A stretch of DNA of 64,000 bases from Pseudomonas neuropathica. Lineage in GTDB: Bacteria > Pseudomonadota > Gammaproteobacteria > Pseudomonadales > Pseudomonadaceae. The DNA lies in NCBI RefSeq assembly GCF_015461835.1, contig NZ_JACOPX010000001.1, positions 372,001 to 436,000 on the forward strand, read 5' to 3'. The notes under the pieces were generated by a model. It was not told the DNA's origin. It did not search any database and saw only the letters and a program-made list of their open reading frames with translations. Shown here piece by piece: positions 31,721 to 40,537 of this stretch (position 1 is the first letter of the stretch; the number at the start of each line of letters is the position of its first letter). Position numbers and translations under genes: made by a program.

Positions 31721-32188
31721 ATGAACCGATTGATTGCGCCACTCGTTGCTTTTTCACTGATGGCGGCAGAGTCCCAGGCCGCCAGCGAAATCCGCATCAC
31801 GCCAAACGGCTCGCAGCCCTCGGCCAAGGGCGCGGCGCAAAACTTTACCGGCATGGTGCGCGTTGATGGCCTGTTCAAAGGTGAACCGCCGGCGCGCATC
31901 GGCGGCGGCACAGTGACCTTCGAGCCGGGCGCACGCACGGCGTGGCACACCCATCCGCTGGGGCAAACGCTGATCGTCACCGCCGGCGTCGGCTATGTGC
32001 AGCAAGAGGGTGGCGCGCGTCAGGAGATTCGTCCGGGCGACAGTGTCTGGATTCCGCCGAACATCCGTCACTGGCACGGCGCCACGGCCAGCAACGGCAT
32101 GACCCACATCGCCATCGCTGAAGCCGAGGACGGCAAGACCGTCACCTGGGCAGAACAGGTTTCAGAGGCGCAATACGCTGGCCAATGA
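31721..32188 (+). CDS. Exported cupin-domain protein
   Basis: The chosen start gives 155 residues with a signal peptide (MNRLIAPLVAFSLMAAESQAA). The single cupin barrel has the metal motifs TAWHTHPLGQTLIV and PGDSVWIPPNIRHWHGA. Its context with a carboxymuconolactone decarboxylase-like gene is common; such cupins are often called (R)-mandelonitrile lyase-like. The real reaction is unknown. The long upstream in-frame extension overlaps the reductase gene and is not used. Confidence 0.88.
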   Translation: MNRLIAPLVAFSLMAAESQAASEIRITPNGSQPSAKGAAQNFTGMVRVDGLFKGEPPARIGGGTVTFEPGARTAWHTHPLGQTLIVTAGVGYVQQEGGARQEIRPGDSVWIPPNIRHWHGATASNGMTHIAIAEAEDGKTVTWAEQVSEAQYAGQ

Positions 32189-32417
32189 AGTTACCGAATG
32201 TGTCGAGACTGCTCGCCCGGCACCTTCGCGGCAAACCGTCATGCGACCTCCAGGCCCCGCACCAGCGGGGTCGAGCCGGGATTTCAGTGGGTATTGCAAC
32301 GCCCACTCATGAGTTCTGCTCAGGAGTCCATGCGCAATATCGGGGTTAATCGGCCCAACCATCCTCCGTACGATCCAGCGACACCGCAGCGCCCCGCAAT
32401 GGATGGAGCCCTTCACA

Positions 32418-33191
32418 ATGATCACTGACACCCGCAACAGCACTGCTCTCCCCACACTCATGGCGCTCTGCATGAGCGTCGGGGCGATGTTCAGCGTTAC
32501 CACTCAAGCAGCCGAGGCAGCGCAGACCATGACCAGCACATCAGCCAGCGCAACTACTTTGTCGAGCCGACAACAAACGATTCCACTGATCGCCGCGTTC
32601 ATGGCGACCAGCGACATGCCCAACCTCAACACGGCGCTCAACCAAGGGCTTGATGCCGGCCTGACCATTAGCGAAACCCGCGAAGTTCTCGTGCAGCTCT
32701 ACGCCTACGTCGGCTTCCCGCGCAGCCTCAACGCCTTGAATGAATTGATGACCGTGGTGCAGGCGCGCAAACAACGCGGCCTTGACGATGCGCCGGGACG
32801 TGAGCCGAGCCGGGCGATTCCGGTCGGGGATGAGCTATTGGCAGCGGGTACGGCGAATCAAACGAAAATCTCCGGCGCCCCGGTCAAAGGCCCGGTGTTC
32901 GAGTTCGCTCCGGTGATCAACCGGTTCCTGCAAACCCATCTGTTCGGCGACATTTTCGAGCGCGACAACCTCGACTGGCAAAGCCGCGAACTGGCGACCG
33001 TCGGCGCGCTGGCAGCAACGCCGGGGGTCGAGTCGCAATTGCGCTCGCACATGGCGGCAAGCCTGCGCATCGGACTCAGCGCGGCACAGTTAGGCCAAGT
33101 CACCGAGCTGCTGAAAAAACATGGCGATGCACAGACTGCCGAGCGGGCCAACGCAGCACTGACCAAAGCCCTCGCGGCTGCGGGGAAATGA
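32418..33191 (+). CDS. Exported double carboxymuconolactone decarboxylase-like protein
   Basis: I choose the ATG at 32418 because GGATGGAG lies 8 bp upstream; the ATG at 32403 has no ribosome binding site. The 257-residue product has a signal-like N-terminus (LMALCMSVGAMFSVTTQAAEA) and two CMD-type helical domains: LVQLYAYVGFPRSLNALNEL (first) and ATVGALAATPGVESQLRSHMAASLRIG (second). It may act as a lactone or peroxide enzyme in the periplasm. The 229-bp gap before it shows no clear element. Confidence 0.85.
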   Translation: MITDTRNSTALPTLMALCMSVGAMFSVTTQAAEAAQTMTSTSASATTLSSRQQTIPLIAAFMATSDMPNLNTALNQGLDAGLTISETREVLVQLYAYVGFPRSLNALNELMTVVQARKQRGLDDAPGREPSRAIPVGDELLAAGTANQTKISGAPVKGPVFEFAPVINRFLQTHLFGDIFERDNLDWQSRELATVGALAATPGVESQLRSHMAASLRIGLSAAQLGQVTELLKKHGDAQTAERANAALTKALAAAGK

Positions 33192-33192
33192 C

Positions 33193-34257
33193 ATGAAATC
33201 GGCAAAGCATCTCCTGAGCATTGCACTGTTAAGCCTGTTGGCGGCGTGCGCGAACCAACCCGATAGCCCGTTGCTGATTCAGAAGCAAGGCAGCTTCGCC
33301 GCTGGCGGCACGGTGACCACCGCGCCGGGCACATTCGATCCACGCAAACCCATGATGCCCGACGGCCAGACCTATCACGGTGACCACGCCTACGCGTTCT
33401 ACCAGATCCCGGTCGATGCGCGAAAACTGCCCATCGTTATGTGGCACGGCGCAGGTCAGTTTTCCAAGACCTGGGAAACCACCGCCGATGGCCGCGAAGG
33501 TTTTCAGAACATTTTTCTGCGTCGCCACTACGGCGTTTATCTGATCGATCAACCACGGCGTGGCGACGCCGGACGCAGCATGGTCGAGACCACAATCAAA
33601 CCGGTGCCGGACGAACAACTGTGGTTCAACCAGTTCCGCATCGGCCTTTGGCCCCGCTACTTCAACGGCGTGCAAGTGGCACAGGACGCGCAGACCCGCG
33701 AGCAGTTTTTCAGGGCAATGACGCCGAACACCGGGCCGTTTGACATGGGCGTGGTCTCCGATGGTGTGTCGGCGCTGTTCGACAAAATCGGCCCCGGCAT
33801 CCTGTTTACGCATTCTCAGGGTGGCGGGCCGGGCTGGTTGACGGCGATCAAGAACGACAAGGTCAAAGCCATCGTGGCGTTCGAACCGGGCAGTAGCTTC
33901 GTGTTTGCCAACGGTGAAGTGCCGGCGCCGATCCCCAGCGCGTTCGACACGGTGCAAGGCGCAGCGGTGCCGATGGAACAATTCATGGCGCTGACGCGCA
34001 TTCCGATTCTGATCCTATATGGCGACAACATCCCGGAACAAGCAGTTGACCTGCCCGCCCAGGACAGTTGGCGCGCACGCCTGAAAATGGCCCGCCTGTG
34101 GCGTGACGCGGTCAATCGCCACGGCGGCGATGTGCGCCTGATCCATCTGCCGGAGATTGGCATCCACGGCAACACTCACTTCCCCATGTCGGATCTTAAC
34201 AATGTGCAGATCGCTGACCTGGTGGCGCAATTCCTCAAAGAAAAACAGCTGGACTGA
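33193..34257 (+). CDS. Alpha/beta hydrolase, lipoprotein
   Basis: The 354-residue protein begins with a lipoprotein signal, lipobox LLAAC at residues 15-19, so it is anchored in a membrane facing the periplasm. The nucleophile serine is in FTHSQGGGPGW, with an acid near ILYGDNIPEQ and a histidine in GIHGNTHFPM. It starts one base after the CMD gene stop, so the genes are coupled. The substrate is unknown, although an ester or lactone would suit the neighbours. Confidence 0.88.
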   Translation: MKSAKHLLSIALLSLLAACANQPDSPLLIQKQGSFAAGGTVTTAPGTFDPRKPMMPDGQTYHGDHAYAFYQIPVDARKLPIVMWHGAGQFSKTWETTADGREGFQNIFLRRHYGVYLIDQPRRGDAGRSMVETTIKPVPDEQLWFNQFRIGLWPRYFNGVQVAQDAQTREQFFRAMTPNTGPFDMGVVSDGVSALFDKIGPGILFTHSQGGGPGWLTAIKNDKVKAIVAFEPGSSFVFANGEVPAPIPSAFDTVQGAAVPMEQFMALTRIPILILYGDNIPEQAVDLPAQDSWRARLKMARLWRDAVNRHGGDVRLIHLPEIGIHGNTHFPMSDLNNVQIADLVAQFLKEKQLD

Positions 34258-34306
34258 CCCGCCCTTCGTTTGAACTGCCGCCCTTTTTATTGCTCAGGAG
34301 CTTCAC

Positions 34307-35359
34307 GTGAAAAACACCCTCAAAGCCACGCTCATGTCGGCACTGGTCGGCCTCTCGGGCGGCGAAGCCTTGGCCGCCGATTACAAAAAGAACCCGTTTA
34401 CCCTCGCCTACGACGGCGCGATCAGCAAGAACGAAGCGGGCAAGGTCAACATCCACCCGGTCAGCTACAAGCTCAACGGTCTGGACATCGCCGCCAACGT
34501 TTACACCCCGGCCAATTACGACGCGAAAAAGACCTACCCGACCGTGGTCGTCGCGCACCCCAATGGCGGCGTAAAAGAACAAGTCGCCGGTCTGTATGCA
34601 CAGCGCCTGGCCGAACAGGGTTACATCACCATTACCGCCGATGCGGCCTATCAGGGCGCCAGTGGTGGTCAGCCGCGCAGCATCGATAAACCGGCGTATC
34701 GCATCGAAGACATCCACGGCATGGCCGATTTCATCAGCCAGTTTGCCGGCGTGGATGACAAGCGTCTGGGCCTGCTCGGCATTTGTGGCGGCGGTGGTTA
34801 TTCATTAGCGGCGGCGCAAACCGACAAACGCTTCAAATCCCTGGCGACGGTGAGCATGTTCAATTCAGGCCGGGTACGTCGCAATGGCTACAACGACTCG
34901 CAAATGGACAGCATTCAGCAACGCCTGCAACAAGCATCAGCAGCCCGCGCGCAAGAAGCGGCCGGCGGAGCGGTGTTGTACTCGGGTGATGCCAACCTCA
35001 CCGATGAACAGATCGCCAAACTGCCCTTCGAGCTGTATCGCCAAGGCTACGAGTACTACTGGAAGACTCACGCGCACCCGAACTCGACCTTCAAATACAC
35101 CACCAGCAGCCTTATTGACCTGATGCGTTTCGACGCCACCGACCATATCGAGTTGATCAATCAACCGTTGCTGATGATCGCCGGCAGCAAGGCCGACAGC
35201 CTGTACATGACTCAGGATGCGTTCCCCAAAGCCACCGGCACCACCGACAAGGAAGTGTTCATACTCGATGGCGCCACCCACATTGAAACCTACTGGGTGC
35301 CGCGTTATGTCGATGCAGCGATCGGCAAACTGACGGATTTTTACGCACGCACCTTGTGA
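34307..35359 (+). CDS. Alpha/beta hydrolase, dienelactone hydrolase-like with Cys nucleophile
   Basis: The start is GTG at 34307 with AGGAG upstream, giving 350 residues and an N-terminus (TLMSALVGLSGGEALA) that looks like a signal peptide. The nucleophile elbow is LLGICGGGGYS, with cysteine in place of serine, as in dienelactone hydrolases. The histidine is probably in DGATHIETYW. Similar proteins are annotated simply as alpha/beta hydrolases in Pseudomonas. It is the last gene before the LysR gene. Confidence 0.87.
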   Translation: MKNTLKATLMSALVGLSGGEALAADYKKNPFTLAYDGAISKNEAGKVNIHPVSYKLNGLDIAANVYTPANYDAKKTYPTVVVAHPNGGVKEQVAGLYAQRLAEQGYITITADAAYQGASGGQPRSIDKPAYRIEDIHGMADFISQFAGVDDKRLGLLGICGGGGYSLAAAQTDKRFKSLATVSMFNSGRVRRNGYNDSQMDSIQQRLQQASAARAQEAAGGAVLYSGDANLTDEQIAKLPFELYRQGYEYYWKTHAHPNSTFKYTTSSLIDLMRFDATDHIELINQPLLMIAGSKADSLYMTQDAFPKATGTTDKEVFILDGATHIETYWVPRYVDAAIGKLTDFYARTL

Positions 35360-35440
35360 TCAGCGCGCCAAGGGTCGCGCATCCGTGCGCGACCTGCTTT
35401 CATGGAATAATCACGCGCTCCTCATGAGAGGTTCTCATCA

Positions 35441-36334
35441 ATGTCCCGCCCCAATCTCAATGACCTGCAAGCCTTTGTGGTCATCACTCGCGAAGGCAGT
35501 TTTACCCGCGCTGCCGCACAGTTGGGCGTCTCGCAGTCGGCGCTGAGCCACACCCTGCGTGCACTGGAAACCCGGCTGGGCGTGCGCTTGCTGACGCGGA
35601 CTACGCGCAGTGTTTCCCCGACCGAGGCCGGTCAACGCCTGTATCAATCGATGGCGCCGCGCTTTGACGAGATCGAACTGGAACTGGCGGCGGTCAGCGA
35701 GTTTCGCGACACCCCGGCCGGCAATGTGCGCATCCAGGCCTCAGAGCATGCGGCGAACAACATTCTCTGGCCAAAGCTGCTGAAGGTGCTGCCGGACTAC
35801 CCGGACATCAAAGTCGAAATCACCGTCGATTACGCCCTCTCCGACATCGTCGCGCAGCGCTATGACGCTGGTGTGCGGCTGGGCGATCAGGTGGCCAAGG
35901 ACATGATCGCCGTGCCCATAGGCCCGTCGCTGCGCATCGCTGTCGTGGGTTCGCCCGAGTATTTCAAAGGCCGGGCAATGCCCGTGGAGCCTGGCGATCT
36001 GGCTGCGCACAACTGCATCAATCTGCGCCTGCCGACGCATGGCAGCCTGATGCAATGGGATTTCGAGAAGGACGGTCACGAACTCAAGGCGCGCGTTGAA
36101 GGGCAATGGACGTTCAACAGCAGTGTGCCGATTCTGCGCGCGGCCGTGGCGGGATGCGGTTTGGGGTTTCTGCCCGAAGACATGGTCGCCGGGAGTTTGG
36201 CCGACGGCAGTCTGGTGCGGGTGCTGGAGGACTGGTGCCAGCCCTTTGCCGGCTATCATCTTTATTACCCGAATCGCCGCGAGCATTCGTCGGCGTTCGG
36301 GGTTGTGGTGGATGCGCTGATCTACAAGCCCTAG
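35441..36334 (+). CDS. LysR-family transcriptional regulator
   Basis: The 297-residue protein starts MSRPNLNDLQAFVVITREGSF with HTH core AQLGVSQSALSHTLRALETRLG. The effector domain is of the CrgA/PgrR type common next to redox and aldo/keto reductase genes. It is on the same strand, 81 bp after the hydrolase cluster, and may control that cluster. The ATG follows GAGAGG. Confidence 0.92.
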   Translation: MSRPNLNDLQAFVVITREGSFTRAAAQLGVSQSALSHTLRALETRLGVRLLTRTTRSVSPTEAGQRLYQSMAPRFDEIELELAAVSEFRDTPAGNVRIQASEHAANNILWPKLLKVLPDYPDIKVEITVDYALSDIVAQRYDAGVRLGDQVAKDMIAVPIGPSLRIAVVGSPEYFKGRAMPVEPGDLAAHNCINLRLPTHGSLMQWDFEKDGHELKARVEGQWTFNSSVPILRAAVAGCGLGFLPEDMVAGSLADGSLVRVLEDWCQPFAGYHLYYPNRREHSSAFGVVVDALIYKP

Positions 36335-36390
36335 CGGCGCACCTGCGATCAGCGTCCATACTGTGGGTTTTCAATAATTGGGACACCGCC

Positions 36391-37059
36391 ATGCCCTCCC
36401 CCGAATCCAGCCTTTTGCAGAGCTGGCACGACAACGCTGCGGCCTGGATCGAAGTGATCCGCAGCGGCGCCATCGAAAGCCGCCAGCAGGTCACCGATCA
36501 GGCCATTCTGTGGGCGATCATGGGCCGTCAGCCGCAGCGTGTGCTTGATCTTGGCTGCGGCGAAGGCTGGTTGTTGCGGGCGTTGGCGGATCGAGGGATT
36601 GAAGCTGTCGGTGTGGATGGCGATGCGCGGCTGGTCGAAGCGGCGCGTCTGGCGGGGACGGTGCAGGTGCATGTCGCTAGCTATGAAGCGCTGGTCGATG
36701 GCAAGGTCGATATCGGTCGCGACTACGACCTGGTGTGCGCGAATTTCTCGCTACTGCATCAAGAGATAATTCCGCTGCTTGCCGCGATGAATGCCTTGCT
36801 TGTTCCCGGAGGTGTTGTGGTCATTCAGACACTGCATCCATGGTCTGTCGCGGCAGGCGATTATCAGGATGGCTGGCGCGAGGAATCGTTCGCCGGGTTC
36901 AAAGGCCAGTGGCAGCCGATGCCCTGGTATTTCCGCACGTTGTCGAGCTGGCTGAATGCACTCGATCTGGCCGGGTTCCAACTGGCCAGCTTACAAGAGC
37001 CACAGCACCCGCAAAGTCCCGTGCCGCAGTCATTGCTGATGGTTGCCGAGCGCCGCTGA
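36391..37059 (+). CDS. Class I SAM-dependent methyltransferase
   Basis: The ATG at 36391 gives 222 residues; the upstream in-frame extension lies in the LysR gene. The SAM loop is VLDLGCGEGWLLRAL (about residues 51-65), with an acidic residue in GVDGDARLV. The segment LLVPGGVVVIQTLHPW is motif III. The substrate is not evident. It ends 22 bp before a REPIN. Confidence 0.9.
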   Translation: MPSPESSLLQSWHDNAAAWIEVIRSGAIESRQQVTDQAILWAIMGRQPQRVLDLGCGEGWLLRALADRGIEAVGVDGDARLVEAARLAGTVQVHVASYEALVDGKVDIGRDYDLVCANFSLLHQEIIPLLAAMNALLVPGGVVVIQTLHPWSVAAGDYQDGWREESFAGFKGQWQPMPWYFRTLSSWLNALDLAGFQLASLQEPQHPQSPVPQSLLMVAERR

Positions 37060-37080
37060 AATTTCAGAAACACCACCACA

Positions 37081-37171
37081 CTGTGGGAGCGAGCTTGCTC
37101 GCGAAAGCGGTGTGTCAGGTACGCAGATTCCGACTGTGCCGACGCCTTCGCGAGCAAGCTCGCTCCCACAG
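37081..37171. repeat. REPIN
   Basis: Arms CTGTGGGAGCGAGCTTGCTC... (from 37081) and its complement (to 37171) are separated by a spacer with TGTGTCAGGTACGCAG. It lies between convergent genes. Confidence 0.92.
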
Positions 37172-37175
37172 GGAT

Positions 37176-37427
37176 CTATGCAGTTTGCCGGATCATCTGC
37201 GGACCACGAATGCGGTATTGCGCCAGCAGGCGCATGACGTAGCCGATCTTGATCAGGGTCGGGCCGAGGATGGTCAGCGAATGCATCGTCACCAGCAGCG
37301 CAATCGGCATGTGGCCGTTGTAGAGATACGCGCCGTAGATGCCGGCCAGCAGCATGATCAGGCCGGCGACGAGGACTTTGCTCGACAGGTGCAGAACGTT
37401 CAGCGGGCTTTCGAAGAAAGTGAGCAT
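37176..37427 (-). CDS. Small two-helix membrane protein, possibly PpyR-like
   Basis: The 83-residue product has two hydrophobic segments, about residues 17-35 (VLVAGLIMLLAGIYGAYLY) and 41-58, and a basic C-terminus (RLLAQYRIRGPQMIRQTA). It resembles the small membrane protein annotated as PpyR in pseudomonads, but I recall that family only from its size and general look, so no symbol is given. A pair of palindromes lies about 100 bp upstream. Confidence 0.75.
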   Translation of the reverse strand: MLTFFESPLNVLHLSSKVLVAGLIMLLAGIYGAYLYNGHMPIALLVTMHSLTILGPTLIKIGYVMRLLAQYRIRGPQMIRQTA

Positions 37428-37525
37428 GGTGGCGTACTCCTGAGCAATTCATTGTGTACGTTGAGCACCTCAATTCCCGTGCCATATTAAAAATCGAGGA
37501 AATTCAGTCACTTGAGCACAGCAGA

Positions 37526-37561
37526 GTCAATTTGACACAGAAACATTAATGTCAATTTGAC
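37526..37561. promoter_or_regulatory. Twin palindromes GTCAATTTGAC, candidate operator
   Basis: GTCAATTTGAC occurs at 37526-37536 and again at 37551-37561, 25 bp start to start, so the two sites are on about the same face of the helix after two and a half turns. Each is an 11-bp palindrome with one central base. The spot is in the promoter region between the divergent small membrane gene and the VOC gene. Confidence 0.5.
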
Positions 37562-37688
37562 TCCACCTCTAGTCGTTATGACTACGATTTCTGACGCCCG
37601 CTAACTTGTCGATCTACGGCATCGGCAATCGACCAAGGACTGACTACGCTGTAAATCCTGCGTGTCTAACCTGCCGAGGATGACTGCC

Positions 37689-38192
37689 ATGCAACGCTTT
37701 CAAAAGCTCACGCCCTGCCTGTGGTTCGACGATCAGGCCGAAGCCGCCGCGAAGTTCTATTGCTCGATCTTCGATCACTCGAAAATCACCGGCCTGACCC
37801 ACTACAGCAAGGTCGGCCAGGAATTTCACGGCAAGCCGGAAGGTGCGGTGATGACCGTCAGTTTCGAACTCGATGGCCAGACCTTCACCGGCCTCAACGG
37901 TGGGCCGATGTTCAAGTTCAATGAGGCGATCTCGTTTCAGGTCAACTGCCAGAATCAGGAAGAAGTCGACCATTTCTGGGGCCATCTGTCCGAGGGCGGC
38001 CCGGTCGAAGCCCAGCAATGCGGCTGGCTCAAGGACAAGTTCGGCGTGTCGTGGCAGATCGTGCCGGTGGCGTTCATGCACATGATGCTGGATGCAGACA
38101 CCAGCAAATCGCAGCGTGCCATGCAGGCCATGTTCACAATGAAAAAACTCGATATCGCCGGACTCGAACGGGCCTTTGCCGGCCAGAGCTAA
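37689..38192 (+). CDS. VOC-family protein, PhnB-like
   Basis: Starting at the ATG at 37689, which has GAGG at 10 bp, gives 167 residues beginning MQRFQKLTPCLWFDDQAEAAAKFYCSIF. This is the PhnB/3-demethylubiquinone-methyltransferase-like VOC subfamily (often with FNGGP-like and WGHLSEGG segments, here LNGGPMFKFNEAISF and FWGHLSEGG). GTG (37662) and ATG (37680) are alternative starts. Function of this subfamily is uncertain. It is followed 35 bp later by an AraC gene. Confidence 0.88.
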   Translation: MQRFQKLTPCLWFDDQAEAAAKFYCSIFDHSKITGLTHYSKVGQEFHGKPEGAVMTVSFELDGQTFTGLNGGPMFKFNEAISFQVNCQNQEEVDHFWGHLSEGGPVEAQQCGWLKDKFGVSWQIVPVAFMHMMLDADTSKSQRAMQAMFTMKKLDIAGLERAFAGQS

Positions 38193-38227
38193 TACACTGG
38201 CGCCCTGGCCTGCCGGGAATAACAACG

Positions 38228-39061
38228 ATGAAACACGCTGCCGCCAAACACCCTGAAAAAGCCCCGCGCTTCTGGCGCGACGCGGCGCTGCCGTTCATTG
38301 AAGCGCGGGCCATCGCCGATGGCCGCGAAGTCTGCTACGCCCGGCATTCCCATGCGCATTTTTCCATTGGCGCGATCACCGCCGGGCGCAGTACTTATGT
38401 GCATGAACAGGCGCAGTTCGAAGTGGCGGCGGGCACTGTGGTGCTGATGAACCCCGGCGATGTGCATGCGTGCAATCCGATCGATGATCAGCCGTGGTCG
38501 TATGTGATGCTGTACGTCGAGACGCCGTGGCTGACGGACTTGCAGCATCAACTGGGATTCGCCAGTGACCTTGAATTTCGGCGCTTTTCCACCACTCACC
38601 TTGATGACGCTACGCTGTTCAACGAACTGAACGGGCTGTATCAAACGTTGGTCGACCCGCAACAGGATGTGCTGCACAAGCAAAGCGCTGCGGTAGAGTT
38701 TTTCAGCGATCTGCAACTGCGTTTGAACCCCGCCGCCCCCTCTCTGCGCGAACCCAATTTCAAACTGGAACGCGCTGCCGATTTCATCCGCGAACGCTGC
38801 ACCGAGGTGCTCAACCTCGACGACATCTGTTCAGCAGCACAACTGTCACCCTCATACCTGATCCGCGCCTTCAAACAGCATTACGGCATGACGCCCCACG
38901 CGTTTCTGGTCAACCAGCGCATCCAGTTTGCCCGCGAGCGCCTGCGCAGCGGTCAGTTGATCGCGGATGTCGCGCTGGAAGCCGGGTTTGCCGATCAGGC
39001 GCATTTTCAGCGGGCGTTCAAGCATCATCTGGCGGCAACGCCCGGCCAATATCGCGGCTGA
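38228..39061 (+). CDS. AraC-family transcriptional regulator
   Basis: The start at 38228 gives 277 residues; an in-frame extension upstream overlaps the VOC gene. An N-terminal cupin-like sensor (about 1-150, with SHAHFSIGAITAGRSTY and LMNPGDVHACNPID) precedes two HTH motifs (about 180-275) with LDDICSAAQLSPSYLIRAFKQHYGMTPHAFL. Regulators of this type often sit next to LysE exporters; two LysE genes lie 2-7 kb downstream. Confidence 0.92.
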   Translation: MKHAAAKHPEKAPRFWRDAALPFIEARAIADGREVCYARHSHAHFSIGAITAGRSTYVHEQAQFEVAAGTVVLMNPGDVHACNPIDDQPWSYVMLYVETPWLTDLQHQLGFASDLEFRRFSTTHLDDATLFNELNGLYQTLVDPQQDVLHKQSAAVEFFSDLQLRLNPAAPSLREPNFKLERAADFIRERCTEVLNLDDICSAAQLSPSYLIRAFKQHYGMTPHAFLVNQRIQFARERLRSGQLIADVALEAGFADQAHFQRAFKHHLAATPGQYRG

Positions 39062-39089
39062 CACGTCATCTGAAACCGAACCCTTCCCC

Positions 39090-39103
39090 CTGTGGGAGCG
39101 AGT
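39090..39103. repeat. Truncated REP fragment
   Basis: CTGTGGGAGCGAG is the outer part of a REP arm, cut off and not paired. It lies in the short gap before the ArsR-like gene. Confidence 0.6.
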
Positions 39104-39132
39104 GATTGCCTGATCGGTTTCACATTCAGATA

Positions 39133-39160
39133 TTGACATATCGGTAAATTCCGATATCGT
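39133..39160 (+). promoter_or_regulatory. Promoter and operator of the ArsR-like gene
   Basis: TTGACA (39133-39138) and TATCGT (39155-39160) at 16-bp spacing make a sigma-70 promoter candidate. The palindrome ATATCGGTAAATTCCGATAT (39138-39157) fills the space between them. A very similar palindrome stands before the reductase gene at 39484. The predicted start point falls at or next to the ATG, and no ribosome binding site is seen, so the message may be leaderless. Confidence 0.65.
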
Positions 39161-39166
39161 CGCGGC

Positions 39167-39469
39167 ATGGAACTACTCGAAATCTTCAAAGCCCTCTCGA
39201 ACCGCACACGCCTGGAAATCCTCAAAGGCCTGAAGGATCCCGAGAAACACTTTCCTCCCCAGGATGAGGGTGACGTGCACACGGTGGGCGTTTGCGTCAG
39301 CAGTATTCAGGAAGGCGTCGGGCTGTCGCAGTCGACGGTGTCCGATTACCTGGCGACGCTGCAACGCGCCGGCCTGGTCGAGGTCAGGCGCATTGGGCAG
39401 TGGACTTACTACAAACGCAACGAAGCAGCGATCAGCGCGCTGGCCGAGATCATCGGCAGTGAGCTGTAA
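39167..39469 (+). CDS. ArsR-like winged-helix regulator with single cysteine
   Basis: The 100-residue protein starts [22 protein letters not shown] and has the winged helix [35 protein letters not shown]. The ArsR metal site (ELCVCDL) is absent; only one cysteine, C43 in VGVCVSSIQ, is found just before the recognition helices. This suggests a thiol- or electrophile-sensing repressor instead of a metal sensor. It stands before a quinone reductase and a monooxygenase and shares an operator sequence with them. Confidence 0.88.
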   Translation: MELLEIFKALSNRTRLEILKGLKDPEKHFPPQDEGDVHTVGVCVSSIQEGVGLSQSTVSDYLATLQRAGLVEVRRIGQWTYYKRNEAAISALAEIIGSEL

Positions 39470-39483
39470 TTTTTTACCCCATG

Positions 39484-39503
39484 ATATCGAGAATTCCCGA
39501 TAT
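39484..39503. promoter_or_regulatory. Second ArsR-like operator, before the quinone reductase gene
   Basis: ATATCGAGAATTCCCGATAT is palindromic and matches the site at 39138-39157 at 16 of 20 positions. It lies 28 bp before the reductase ATG. Confidence 0.65.
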
Positions 39504-39530
39504 CCCTTTTTACCGAAACGAGGCAATGCA

Positions 39531-40514
39531 ATGAAAGCGATGATCCTTACATCATTTGGCGGCGCGCAATCGTTCGAACTGTGCGATGTGCCCAAGCCGG
39601 TACCCCAAGCCGGAGAAGTACTGGTACGGGTGCACGCCACCTCCATCAATCCACTGGATTACCAAGTTCGCCGTGGCGACTATGCCGATCTGGTGCCCCT
39701 CCCCGCCATCACCGGGCACGACGTCTCCGGCGTTGTCGAAGCGGTCGGCCCGGGAGTGACGGCGTTCGTGCCGGGTGACGAAGTCTGGTACACCCCGCAA
39801 ATATTCGACGGTCCGGGCAGTTATGCCGAGTACCACGTGGCGGCCGAAAACATTGTCGGGAAAAAGCCTGCCACATTGAGTCATCTCGAAGCCGCGAGCC
39901 TGAGTCTGGTGGGTGGAACAGCATGGGAGGCGCTGGTTGTGCGGGCGGCACTCAGAGTCGGCGAAAGCATTCTGGTCCACGGTGGCGCGGGCGGCGTCGG
40001 TCATGTCGCGATTCAACTGGCCAAAGCCATCGGCGCGAAGGTGTTCACCACCGTGCGTGAAGGCAATTTCGAGTTCGTCAGGCAGATGGGCGCCGATGTG
40101 CTGATCGATTACGAAAAGGAGGATTACGTTGACGCGATCTTGCGCGAAACCGAGGGGCGCGGCGTCGATGTAGTGTTCGACACCATCGGCGGCGACACCC
40201 TGTCGCGCAGTCCCGACGCGCTCGCACAGCTAGGTCGCGTAGTGTCGATCGTTGACCTGGCCCGGCCACAGAACCTGATTCAGGCCTGGGGCAAGAACGC
40301 CAGTTATCACTTCGTGTTCACCCGACAGAATCGCGGCAAACTCGACGAGTTGAGTGCGTTGATCGACCGTGGTCAGTTACGGCCACACGTGGGCGCAGTG
40401 TATTCGCTGGCCGACATCGGGCTCGCCCATGCCCGGCTGGAAACGCCCAACAACGGCGTTCAAGGCAAAATCGCGATTGCTGTCGCGCCGTCGTCCGAAC
40501 TCGCCAATCGCTGA
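39531..40514 (+). CDS. Zinc-type alcohol dehydrogenase-like quinone oxidoreductase
   Basis: The start at 39531 gives 327 residues ([23 protein letters not shown]), the normal length for the MDR quinone reductase group. A GroES-like domain (about 25-110, with [15 protein letters not shown]) precedes the NADPH-binding fold [21 protein letters not shown] (about 147-167). Cysteine zinc ligands of classical alcohol dehydrogenases are missing. It would reduce quinones or enones. A longer ORF upstream in the same frame is a shadow over the ArsR-like gene. Confidence 0.92.
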   Translation: MKAMILTSFGGAQSFELCDVPKPVPQAGEVLVRVHATSINPLDYQVRRGDYADLVPLPAITGHDVSGVVEAVGPGVTAFVPGDEVWYTPQIFDGPGSYAEYHVAAENIVGKKPATLSHLEAASLSLVGGTAWEALVVRAALRVGESILVHGGAGGVGHVAIQLAKAIGAKVFTTVREGNFEFVRQMGADVLIDYEKEDYVDAILRETEGRGVDVVFDTIGGDTLSRSPDALAQLGRVVSIVDLARPQNLIQAWGKNASYHFVFTRQNRGKLDELSALIDRGQLRPHVGAVYSLADIGLAHARLETPNNGVQGKIAIAVAPSSELANR

Positions 40515-40537
40515 ACGCAGTGCAAGGAGAACACACC

